DNA from: Streptomyces sp. MBT53
GTDB lineage: Bacteria > Actinomycetota > Actinomycetes > Streptomycetales > Streptomycetaceae
Reading direction: 5' to 3'
Length of the DNA: 64,000 nt
Assembly: GCF_016654115.1 (NCBI RefSeq)
Contig: NZ_JAEQAZ010000014.1
Coordinates: 19,950-83,949 of the forward strand
Below, one piece after another: positions 16,250-23,911 of the stretch. Both the position numbers and the translations under genes were made by a program. The first letter of the stretch is position 1; the number at the start of each line of letters is the position of its first letter. Below the pieces are notes generated by a model. The model ran no database searches, was not told the origin of the DNA, and saw only the letters and a program-made list of their open reading frames with translations.

Positions 16250-17794
16250 TTGAGCCGCCCGGACGTCATCGTCGTGGGTGCGGGCGGCAGCGGAGCTCCC
16301 CTGGCCGCGCGGCTGAGCGAGGACTCCGACCGCAGCGTGCTGGTGCTGGAGGCGGGGCCCGTGCCGCGCCAACGCCCGCGTTTCGCACGTGAGTTGCTGG
16401 ACGCGCGATTCGTTCCAGGTGCACAGCCCGGACATCCCGCCGTCCAGCCGTACGCCGTCCACCTCACGCCGCAGCGGCCCTACACGGTCGTGCGGGGGCG
16501 CGTTCTCGGCGGGTCGACCACCGTCAACGGCGGCTACTTCGTGCGGGCCCGGCGCGAGGACTTCGACCGGTGGTCGGCGGCGGGAGGCGCTGCCTGGTCG
16601 TACGAACGGGTGCTTCCGCTGCTGCGTTCCCTGGAGACCGATCTCGACTACGGCGCGGACGAGTCGCACGGCGCCGAGGGTCCGGTACGGGTCCGGCGTA
16701 CGGACCTGTGGCATCCCGCCGCCATCGCATTCCGGTCCGCCGCACGGGAGTTGGGCCTTCCCGAGGAGCCCGACAAGAACGCCCAGGGCGCACCCGGGTT
16801 CGGGCCGGTGCCGTCCAACGCCGTGGACGGGATACGGGTCAACACCGGTGTCGGCTATCTACTGAGCGCACTCGATCGTCCCAACCTGACCGTGATGGGC
16901 AGCAGTTCGGTGACTCAGGTGGTCATCGAGCGCGGTCGGGCGACCGGTGTCGTCGTCGAGCGCGACGGGCGTCGTACGACGGTGGAGTGCGGCGAAGTCG
17001 TGCTGTGCGCAGGGGCTTTCGGCTCCGCGCAGCTTCTGCGTCTGTCGGGCGTCGGTCCGGAGGAAGAGCTGGCGCGCCTCGGGATTCCCGTGACCGTCAA
17101 CTCCACTGCTGTAGGAGCCCGGTTCGGCGATCACCCGCAACTGGTGCTGGAGTGGCTGCCCCGGCGGCCGCTGCCCGCGCCCGTCGGCTCCTGGCTCGGT
17201 GGATGCCTTCATCTGTCCGCGTCGGACGGCGACCATCCGGGAGACTTGGAGGTTCTTCAGTCACTCGTGCCGATGGCGGGGCTGACCGGAGGCACCGTGA
17301 CCGTCCCCGGCGCGCCTCTCGCCTTCCTGGCGTCCGTCCAGTCGCCCCGGCTCGGCGGCCGACTGCGCACGCTGTCCGCCGACGCCGCCACTCCCCCGCG
17401 TATCGACTACGGCTATCTGGCAACCGGCGAGGACCGGCGGCGGCTGCGTGAAGTGGCCCGTGCCACGGCCGCGTTGGTCGCCACCGACGCGTTCGCGGAG
17501 GTGTCGCGCGGGCTTGTGGAGCCGGGGCCGGACGTGCTGGCGGACGACGGGCTGCTCGACCGGTGGATCGAGGCGCGGCTCGGTACCTCGCAGCACACCT
17601 GCGGCACGGTTCCCATGGGCCCGGCCGGCGATCCCGGGGCGGCCGTCGACCACTACGGGCGAGTGCACGGTGTCGTGGGCCTGCGCGTCGCGGACACGTC
17701 GATCCTGCCGACTCCGCCCCTGCGCGGTCCGGCGGCCACCGCCGTGCTCGTCGGCGAACTCGTCGCCGACGCCATGCGGCGCGACCTGCCGTGA
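16250..17794 (+). CDS. mftG: Mycofactocin dehydrogenase MftG (GMC oxidoreductase)
   Basis: A 514-residue FAD-dependent GMC oxidoreductase. MftG reoxidises mycofactocinol and passes electrons toward respiration. The FAD motif VGAGGSGAPLAARL is at 9-22, GMC signature RGRVLGGSTTVNGG near 83, the second signature GAFGSAQLLRLSGVG, and the catalytic His449 in SQHTCGTVPMG. The TTG start follows GAGGTCCGG. Unlike the usual co-directional mft order, this gene diverges from mftABCDEF and shares a 147-base promoter region with it. It ends 14 bases before the convergent mftR. Confidence 0.94.
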   Translation: MSRPDVIVVGAGGSGAPLAARLSEDSDRSVLVLEAGPVPRQRPRFARELLDARFVPGAQPGHPAVQPYAVHLTPQRPYTVVRGRVLGGSTTVNGGYFVRARREDFDRWSAAGGAAWSYERVLPLLRSLETDLDYGADESHGAEGPVRVRRTDLWHPAAIAFRSAARELGLPEEPDKNAQGAPGFGPVPSNAVDGIRVNTGVGYLLSALDRPNLTVMGSSSVTQVVIERGRATGVVVERDGRRTTVECGEVVLCAGAFGSAQLLRLSGVGPEEELARLGIPVTVNSTAVGARFGDHPQLVLEWLPRRPLPAPVGSWLGGCLHLSASDGDHPGDLEVLQSLVPMAGLTGGTVTVPGAPLAFLASVQSPRLGGRLRTLSADAATPPRIDYGYLATGEDRRRLREVARATAALVATDAFAEVSRGLVEPGPDVLADDGLLDRWIEARLGTSQHTCGTVPMGPAGDPGAAVDHYGRVHGVVGLRVADTSILPTPPLRGPAATAVLVGELVADAMRRDLP

Positions 17795-17808
17795 CCCGGA
17801 TCGACGGG

Positions 17809-18450
17809 TCAGGCGAGGGCCGGGGCCTGGCCCTCGAAGCCGGCCGCGAGTTGCCGCAGTCCCTGGTCCAACAGGTCGGCCAGGCTTGTCTGTTCGTCCG
17901 TCAGCCAGTGTTCGTAGGCGGCGATGCACGCGGCGAGGACGGTGTGGCCGATCAGCCGGGGCAGCAGGTCCGAGGGCGGGCGGCCGGTGCGGCGGGCGGC
18001 GAACTCCGTGACGAGTGTCCGCCACGACGCGTACCGCACGGTCGAGTCGGCCTGCAGCGTCGGGACCCGCAGGATGAGCGCCATGCGCTGTCGGTGCCAG
18101 GGCACCACCGCCGGGTCGAAGCGGTTGAACTCCACGACCGCGTCGCGCAGCGCGTCCATCATCGGGGCGGCCGGATCGGTGGCCGCCAACAGGGCGTCGA
18201 GCTTGACCAGTTCGGCCGCGAAGTCGCCCCACACCAGGTCGTTCTTGGAGGCGAAGTAGCGGAAGAAGGTGCGGCGGCCGATGCCTGCGGCGGCGGCGAT
18301 GTCCTCGACGGTCGTACGGTCGAAGCCGCGCCGCGCGAACAGTTCGAAGCCCACCCGTTCGAGGACGGCCCGCGAGGTCGCGGGCGGTCGGCCCGTTCTG
18401 GTCGGTCGCTGTCCGTTGTCGCCGTTCGCACCATCCACAGCGCACATCAT
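17809..18450 (-). CDS. mftR: Mycofactocin regulator MftR (TetR family)
   Basis: A 213-residue TetR protein. The helix-turn-helix contains FARRGFDRTTVEDIAAAAGI and the MftR-like RRTFFRYFASKNDLVWGDF; the second is typical of the mycofactocin regulators. MftR homologues repress the mft genes and release DNA on binding long-chain acyl-CoA. Two adjacent ATGs (18450 and 18447) are available; the first overlaps the stop of the upstream membrane gene as ATGA, so mftR is translated as the last gene of the operon starting near 21.1 kb. That coupling is unusual for mftR, which normally heads the mft cluster. Confidence 0.9.
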   Translation of the reverse strand: MMCAVDGANGDNGQRPTRTGRPPATSRAVLERVGFELFARRGFDRTTVEDIAAAAGIGRRTFFRYFASKNDLVWGDFAAELVKLDALLAATDPAAPMMDALRDAVVEFNRFDPAVVPWHRQRMALILRVPTLQADSTVRYASWRTLVTEFAARRTGRPPSDLLPRLIGHTVLAACIAAYEHWLTDEQTSLADLLDQGLRQLAAGFEGQAPALA

Positions 18451-19862
18451 GCACAGGTGCGGGGGTCCGTGTGGTCCTGGACCACCCGCGTCACCATGCC
18501 AGCCACCGCGCGAAGGCGGCGCTTGCGGAGGTCCAGGACGGGCTTCGTGACCGAAAGGCCCTGGGACGCCAGCAGGTTCATCAGGGCCCAGATGAGGTCG
18601 GGGCGTCCCGCCACCGGGAGCTCTCTGCCGTCCGGGGCGATGACCCTGGCCTCGGTCACGCCCGCGAGGAGGCTGGTGCGGGCCCAGTCGACCACGTACG
18701 AGCGGCCGTTCGGGCTGACGAGAAGGACGACCTCCTTGGTCCGGTGGAGGACCGTCAGATAGTCCATCGGGACCGTCAGCTGCCGGGCGGCGTCGAACGG
18801 GGTTGTGCCGTCAGCAGGTTGGATGCGCAGGACCGTGTCGAGGACCGGTCCGTGGTCCTGGAAGGTGGTCGTGCTGCGCATCTCCAGGAAGCGGGCGCGC
18901 ACCAACACCCCACCGCGCCGCGACCAACGGCGGCCGACCCATCCGAACCCACCTTTCTCACCCGGGAGTTCGTCCGCCAGCCAACGCGTCTCCTCGCCCG
19001 GCTCGCTCACCGGTGCCTGGTCCTCGGGGTGGTCACGGTACCGGTCGGCAAGAGCGGCGTAGCGTGCCGCCGTGTACGGGTCGAGCGTCCGCAGGTCGAT
19101 CGTGTCGCCGGTCATGACGACGCCTCCGGCCTCCCGCGAGATCCGCATCTGCTGGAGCTGGCGGCCCGAGCGCCGGGTCAACTCGGCCGAGCGGCCTTCG
19201 AGATCGATCAGCCGGCTGGTCCTCGTGCCCGCGAGCAGGGCGCTGCGCGGCCATTCGGGCGTGACGGCTCGCTGCGCCCCGGGAGCGGCCGGTTCGACGA
19301 GGACGACCAGACGGCCCGCCGTGATCGCCGACAGACACACGGCCGACACCCGCCACTCGCCCGAGACCTCGAAGTCACCGCTCCCGTCGGTCCCGTCGTC
19401 GGTCTCCTCGGTGTCGCGTACCCGCAGTCTCAGTCCGATCAGCGGTGTGAACTCGTCGGGGGTGTAGTTGCCCACGTGGGTGGTGAAGGTCGACTCGCCG
19501 TCCGGGTTGTACCGGACCAGGGATGCCTCCAGTACGTCCGCCCGCAGCAACCGCGCCTGCGGCGAGCCCTGTTGGGACCGGGGCGCCAACAGCACGAAGG
19601 TGTCGTCCCGGTACGGGAGGCCCCCGCCCTTCAGGCGGTCTCTTCGTGTGATCCCGGGAAACTCCTTCCGCGTCGAGCTGATCGCGGAGACGGGGATCGT
19701 GAGCGTGATGGCGGCCCCGGCCGCCGCTACGGCCGCCGGCCAGCCCCAGCCGGGGTCGTCGTCCCAGGCGGCGTAGCCAATGGCCAGGAAGATCGGGCCC
19801 GTACAACAGCAGAGCGCGGCGAACAGCAGATTGCCGATGAACACTCCGGCGCGGCTACGCAT
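18447..19862 (-). CDS. Membrane-anchored protein with two related beta-rich modules
   Basis: A 471-residue protein of unknown function. Two hydrophobic segments (about 8-30 and 40-58) anchor it; the rest is predicted soluble. It appears to contain an internal duplication: a module ending RLVVLVEP...WPRSALLAG near residue 215 recurs as EVVLLVSP...WARTSLLAG near 415, each after a strand-rich stretch. GGAGGACAGGCC precedes the ATG. It overlaps mftR by four bases and follows the 158-residue membrane protein after 75 bases. The upstream small proteins share the same kind of strand-rich module, so the operon looks built from one duplicated family. No catalytic motif is visible. Confidence 0.75.
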   Translation of the reverse strand: MRSRAGVFIGNLLFAALCCCTGPIFLAIGYAAWDDDPGWGWPAAVAAAGAAITLTIPVSAISSTRKEFPGITRRDRLKGGGLPYRDDTFVLLAPRSQQGSPQARLLRADVLEASLVRYNPDGESTFTTHVGNYTPDEFTPLIGLRLRVRDTEETDDGTDGSGDFEVSGEWRVSAVCLSAITAGRLVVLVEPAAPGAQRAVTPEWPRSALLAGTRTSRLIDLEGRSAELTRRSGRQLQQMRISREAGGVVMTGDTIDLRTLDPYTAARYAALADRYRDHPEDQAPVSEPGEETRWLADELPGEKGGFGWVGRRWSRRGGVLVRARFLEMRSTTTFQDHGPVLDTVLRIQPADGTTPFDAARQLTVPMDYLTVLHRTKEVVLLVSPNGRSYVVDWARTSLLAGVTEARVIAPDGRELPVAGRPDLIWALMNLLASQGLSVTKPVLDLRKRRLRAVAGMVTRVVQDHTDPRTCA

Positions 19863-19937
19863 GGCCTGTCCTCCGTTCCTGTCCTCTGGGGACTCGCTTC
19901 ACCGAAAATCCGTGGACTCGCGGCTCACTGACATTGC

Positions 19938-20414
19938 TCACAACTCGACCCGGAACCGTCCGCCGGCCGGGTCGACCACCGCCTTGCACCAAAGGCCCAC
20001 GCGCAGGGCGGGGTGGTGCGTGCGTTTCCAGGTCGTCTCGAACGTCCGCAGCCCCGGCCCGCTGATCCGCAGCTCGACCAGGACGCCGGACTCCTCGCCG
20101 TTCCACTCGAAGTCGGTCAGGTCGAGGATCTCCGCGGTCGCCGGGACCCCTACGGCGTCGAGCCGTCGGTTGTGCTCTCTTTCGAGGTTCGTGTGGAACC
20201 AGAGCCCGAGACCCACGGGAAGGAAGATCACCGTGAACACGACGCCCATGAGCAGGAGTTCGGCGCCGCCGAAGACCGTGCAGGCCAGCATGACCGGGCC
20301 GCACAGACACAGCGTCGCGGCGCTGAAGTACAGGTTCACGGCGTCCCACCAGCTGACCCGGTCGACCAGCGACATCTGCACCGGATCGGCGGCGCCGACC
20401 CCGTCGTCCGCCAT
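19938..20414 (-). CDS. Small membrane protein with beta-rich tail
   Basis: A 158-residue protein with two transmembrane segments (about 27-50 and 54-75) and a cytoplasmic or external C-terminal domain of about 75 residues. That domain runs TAEILDLTDFEWNG, LVELRISGPGLRTFETTW, then LRVGLWCKAVVDP, a pattern also seen in streptomycete proteins of the DUF3592-like type. Family assignment is tentative. It begins two bases after the stop of the 92-residue gene, so the two are coupled. Confidence 0.75.
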   Translation of the reverse strand: MADDGVGAADPVQMSLVDRVSWWDAVNLYFSAATLCLCGPVMLACTVFGGAELLLMGVVFTVIFLPVGLGLWFHTNLEREHNRRLDAVGVPATAEILDLTDFEWNGEESGVLVELRISGPGLRTFETTWKRTHHPALRVGLWCKAVVDPAGGRFRVEL

Positions 20415-20415
20415 G

Positions 20416-20694
20416 TCAGCTCTCCGGGGTCCGGGGCCGGCTCCGCTCCAACAGGTCCGCCAGGACGCGCAGTCCGGGGAGGTGCGGCTCGTCGTAGAGG
20501 ACGGTGTGCTTCCTGCCGGACTTGGTGATGATCGTCAGCCGGCGGATCCGGCCGCTGCGGAACTCGATCCGGGGCTCCTCCCAGACGTGGTACCGGGCCG
20601 CGTCGACATAACCGAACACCTCCAGCACCCGGCCGTCGAAGGACAGCAGCGCGGAGCCGGTCACCGGCGCGTCGTACGGCAGTGCCGGCGTCAC
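20416..20694 (-). CDS. Small PH-like or beta-barrel protein, unknown function
   Basis: A 92-residue soluble protein with alternating short strands (GSALLSFDGRVLEVFGYV, RIEFRSGRIRRLTIITKS, HTVLYDEPH) and one C-terminal helix (PGLRVLADLLERS). This strand-then-helix order resembles small bacterial PH-like domains, but I cannot assign it to a family. The GTG start overlaps the stop of the upstream 140-residue gene (GTGA), so it is translationally coupled inside the operon. Confidence 0.7.
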   Translation of the reverse strand: MTPALPYDAPVTGSALLSFDGRVLEVFGYVDAARYHVWEEPRIEFRSGRIRRLTIITKSGRKHTVLYDEPHLPGLRVLADLLERSRPRTPES

Positions 20695-21113
20695 GGGGTC
20701 GTACCGTCCCCGGCGTAGAGGTAGGCACCCGGCCGGGCGGGGTCGGCGACCAGCAGCACCTCGTCGCCGGTGCGGGGGATCCGCAGCTTGGAGACGATGG
20801 TCCGCAGGGTGATCCGGTCGGCGCCGCCCGACGGCTGCACCACGAGGTCGACGACCGGGTCGTAGTTGATCAGCTGGCCGGTGTCGCCGATCGACACGAC
20901 GACGGCGGACGTGGTCGGCGCTCCCGCCGCGAGCAACTGCTGTACGCCGAGGCCGGAGTTGTACGCCCCCATCGACTCCTGGACCCTGGCGTAGTCCTCC
21001 TTGCCGAGAAAGGCGCGGGTGGCGCGGCCGTAGAAGCCCTTGCCTCCGGCCACCTGTGCCGCGATCTCCGCGGCCCGCTCCTGGCGGCTCTGGCGACGTC
21101 CGAAGAGTCCCAT
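20691..21113 (-). CDS. Small beta-barrel protein, first gene of the mftR operon
   Basis: A 140-residue soluble protein. The first 60 residues are helical and charged (GLFGRRQSRQERAAEIAAQV). The second half follows a pattern common in actinobacterial hypothetical proteins: VVVSIGDTGQLINYDPVVDL, then ITLRTIVSKLRIPRTGDEV, then LLVADPARPGAYLY. The ATG has a strong GAAGGAGG site. It is the first gene of a five-gene leftward operon ending in mftR and diverges from the CHAT protease operon across 126 bases. Function unknown. Confidence 0.75.
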   Translation of the reverse strand: MGLFGRRQSRQERAAEIAAQVAGGKGFYGRATRAFLGKEDYARVQESMGAYNSGLGVQQLLAAGAPTTSAVVVSIGDTGQLINYDPVVDLVVQPSGGADRITLRTIVSKLRIPRTGDEVLLVADPARPGAYLYAGDGTTP

Positions 21114-21227
21114 GACGGTTCCTCCTTCTGATCGGGTGATGTCCCGTGGTTCCCGCTGTCCCTGTGGACGCTAGGTGCTCCCGTTCGCCTACCGATCCCA
21201 GGTTCGACCGCCCGATCCGGGACGACG

Positions 21228-21240
21228 TACCCTCCTGACA
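21228..21240 (+). promoter_or_regulatory. Possible leaderless -10 box of the CHAT operon
   Basis: TACCCT at 21228-21233 ends six bases before the ATG, and no purine-rich ribosome-binding site precedes that ATG. This spacing is typical of leaderless actinobacterial transcripts. No good -35 was found at 17-18 bases, so the call is weak. Confidence 0.35.
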
Positions 21241-22640
21241 TGCCGCTTCCGAGCCAGTCGACCGCTACGCGCCGTCCGCGCGCCATGGTCATCGATGGCT
21301 CCTGGCGTGCTCTCGGGCCGGGTCTCGAACCGCTCAGCGGTCCCGGTGGCGCCCCGCTGACCCGGACCGTCAAGCTGATCCTGCTGCCGTTGGTCGTCCG
21401 GCCCGCGCTGCATCCCGAACTCGCCGCCGACTTCCTCGCGCCGGGGCCGGCCGCCCAACTCGACGCGCTGATACGGGAGTCCGGTGCGCGGCTGGTCGCG
21501 ACGGCACAGTGGTTCACTCTGCTCAAGCGAACCCGGCGGGCGCTGGGCGTGGTGGCGGGCAATCCGCAGGACCTGTATTTCCAGCGGTGCTTCGAACTCG
21601 CCGCCGAGCACGGAGCGCCCGCCGCCGGTGCGGACGGCGGTGCGGGTGCGTTGGCCAGGGCCGTCGTCGAGGACGTGGCCGAAGCGGACGGCGGCCGTAC
21701 GGTGGACGCGCTCAAGCGCCATCTGGCCGACGACGCCCAACACGCCCGTATCGAGAGGGAGTTGACCCTCGTGTGGGAGAGTCGCCGGACTGCTGCCACC
21801 TCCGGTACGGCCGGGGTGGTCGCGCGGGCCACCGAGGTGCTCGAAGCCTGCGGCGAGCCGGACGGGCCGCGGAACCCGCCGGAGTACGGGGGCATGGTCG
21901 AGGCGGGAGACGGTGAGTCGCTCGGCCGCGCCATGTGGGCGGGCACGGGCGAGGTCTGGGGCCGTGCCGAGCTGCCGGTCCATCTGGGGCTGACGGAACG
22001 GCAGTTGCCGCCGCGTCCGCGGGTCGGCCGGAGTGCCTCGACGGCCACGCTCCCCGCGCCGCTGGACCGTACGCTCTTCGAGCGGCTCTTCGTCGTGCTC
22101 CAGTCCTCGGCCCGGCGCGAGGAACTGCCGACGGTCCCGGAACTCGTCCGGCGCGAGGTCGGCCGTAGCTGCGCTCCGCTCGGTCTGTACGACGAGAGTC
22201 TGCGCGTCGCCGTCGTACTCGGCGGCCGGCTCGCGGTCGGCCTCGACCCGCTGGGCACCGGGGAGTCCGCGCCCGGACGAACCTCGGCGCACCGGGCGGT
22301 CAACAGCCGTTGGCGTCGGGAGGCCTCGGTCCTGCGGGCCCGCCGGATGACCGTCTCTCCCCGCCCCGATCCGGACGGCGGCGTGCTGGACGCCCTCGCC
22401 CAGGATCTTCGTACGCCCTGGGCCGCCTATATGCGGCGGTTGTGGGTGCGACTGCACGGACGGGACGTCCGCGACGCGCCGCTGGCGGACTCCGCGGCGG
22501 CCTGGGCGGTGCTCGACGGGGTCGCCCGCTCGGTGATGATGGACCACCGGGCCAGGGTCCGGTCGGCGCTGCGCGCGCTGTCGACGCCCACGGCACCACC
22601 GTCGTCCGTAGCCGAAGCGGCCGAGTCGAGGAGTGCGTGA
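21240..22640 (+). CDS. Unrecognised protein, first gene of the CHAT-protease operon
   Basis: A 466-residue soluble protein I do not recognise. It is mostly helical by composition, rich in Ala, Arg and Leu, with no signal peptide, membrane segment or visible nucleotide-binding motif. A run of residues around 255-300 is Pro/Arg-rich and probably a linker between two domains; the second half has strand-like VAVVLGGRLAVGLDPLG. The stop shares one base with the next ATG (TGATG), so the two are coupled. By position it is a candidate regulator, sensor or substrate of the TPR-CHAT protease at the end of the operon. Confidence 0.75.
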   Translation: MPLPSQSTATRRPRAMVIDGSWRALGPGLEPLSGPGGAPLTRTVKLILLPLVVRPALHPELAADFLAPGPAAQLDALIRESGARLVATAQWFTLLKRTRRALGVVAGNPQDLYFQRCFELAAEHGAPAAGADGGAGALARAVVEDVAEADGGRTVDALKRHLADDAQHARIERELTLVWESRRTAATSGTAGVVARATEVLEACGEPDGPRNPPEYGGMVEAGDGESLGRAMWAGTGEVWGRAELPVHLGLTERQLPPRPRVGRSASTATLPAPLDRTLFERLFVVLQSSARREELPTVPELVRREVGRSCAPLGLYDESLRVAVVLGGRLAVGLDPLGTGESAPGRTSAHRAVNSRWRREASVLRARRMTVSPRPDPDGGVLDALAQDLRTPWAAYMRRLWVRLHGRDVRDAPLADSAAAWAVLDGVARSVMMDHRARVRSALRALSTPTAPPSSVAEAAESRSA

Positions 22641-23908
22641 TGGCGCCGCCGCCCGTGGAGGTCCGCGTCACGCGGGACGACGACGGCATCGTCCGCGTCG
22701 CCGCTGGCAGCGCCGGTCCCGACTTCACCCGGGCGGTGCTCGACGTCGCCGGAGCGGTGCTGACCTGGCCCGTCCTCGGGGACCCGGGGCCGCCGACCGC
22801 CGAGATCCACGACGTGGGGCGGGCGCAGCAGTGGCTGTGGGCGGTCTACGGCGAGGGCGTCGCCGCCGCCGTGCACGCCTGCGCGACGGGCCCGTTGACA
22901 GGAACAGGGGTTCCGGTGGACCCGACCGCGCTCGCGGCCGACGCCGCACGGCTCGGTCTCGGGCACTGGGCGGCCCGCTGGTGGCCTGCCTCGCACCTCG
23001 ACGGCATACCGGCGCTCCAACCCGACCTGCTGGGACTGGAGTTGGCGGCGCTGACCCATCAGTGCCAGCAGTTGTTCGACGCGAGTACTGACAGCTTCGG
23101 TGACTTTGCTGACGTCGGTGATCAGCCCGACGACTGTGCGGCCGAGCTGATCGAGGAGCACCGGGCAGCCCTCGATCCGCTGATCCAGTGGTGGCGCGCC
23201 GCATCGGCGGACACGGCACAGCAGTTGGAGCGCGTGCTGCGGCTGATCGACGACGCGGCGGACGGCGCCGGTCTGGACGGCCCTGAACTGCGTCGGCTGC
23301 GCTCGGTCCTGGACCGGTCCAGTCCGGCCTCCACCATTTCGTCGGACCCCGGCACGCTGTTCGCCCGGAACGACGGCTACGCGCTCGCGGCGGGTGAACA
23401 GCTGGTCGCCGGTGGCCGGTTGATCGCCCGGGGCTCGGGGACCAACGACTGGCGCCGCTATCCGCCCGGGCTCGTCGACGCCTCCGAGACCGCGGTGTCC
23501 TGGACCGCCCGCGCGCTCGGCGCGCGACGGCAGTTCGAGGTCGACGTCGTCGCGCACAGCGCGGCACCCGTCACCGGTGCACCTCTCGCGGCGGAGGTCC
23601 GGGTGAACGACGGCCCGCACACACGGGTCGCCCTCGCCAGACGGGACGACATGTGGACCGGCCGCGCGGATCTGGACCTTCCGCCCGGCGAGACCCGGCC
23701 GCGCGTCGAACTCGACGTACTGCTGCCCGGCTTCGACCCCGGACCGGGTCCCGACACCGGAGCCGAACGCGACGCGATCCGCGCACTGGTCCGGCGGCGC
23801 CTCGCGACGGCGGCACTGCCCGTCCCGAACGACGCGCCACCGCACGGCAGTTCCCCCGCGCCGTTCCTCGCCGAGATCGCCGCCGCCACCACCGATGAGG
23901 ACTACTGA
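22640..23908 (+). CDS. Unrecognised protein, second gene of the CHAT-protease operon
   Basis: A 422-residue soluble protein of unknown family. The ATG at 22640 follows GAGGAG and overlaps the previous stop. The N-terminal ~280 residues look helical; a short acidic low-complexity stretch, STDSFGDFADVGDQPDD, at about 152-168 breaks the helical part. From about 290 to 380 the sequence turns strand-rich (FEVDVVAHSAAPVTGAPL, then RVALARRDDMWTGRADLDL), suggesting an Ig-like or beta-sandwich domain. It ends three bases before the CHAT gene. A role as adaptor or target of the protease is inferred from position only. Confidence 0.75.
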   Translation: MAPPPVEVRVTRDDDGIVRVAAGSAGPDFTRAVLDVAGAVLTWPVLGDPGPPTAEIHDVGRAQQWLWAVYGEGVAAAVHACATGPLTGTGVPVDPTALAADAARLGLGHWAARWWPASHLDGIPALQPDLLGLELAALTHQCQQLFDASTDSFGDFADVGDQPDDCAAELIEEHRAALDPLIQWWRAASADTAQQLERVLRLIDDAADGAGLDGPELRRLRSVLDRSSPASTISSDPGTLFARNDGYALAAGEQLVAGGRLIARGSGTNDWRRYPPGLVDASETAVSWTARALGARRQFEVDVVAHSAAPVTGAPLAAEVRVNDGPHTRVALARRDDMWTGRADLDLPPGETRPRVELDVLLPGFDPGPGPDTGAERDAIRALVRRRLATAALPVPNDAPPHGSSPAPFLAEIAAATTDEDY

Positions 23909-23911
23909 CGG

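Noticed and set aside
21240..23908. Naming the two CHAT partners as CATRA proteins
   Set aside because: The gene layout recalls CATRA systems but I cannot see a sequence signature that proves it, so I left them unnamed.
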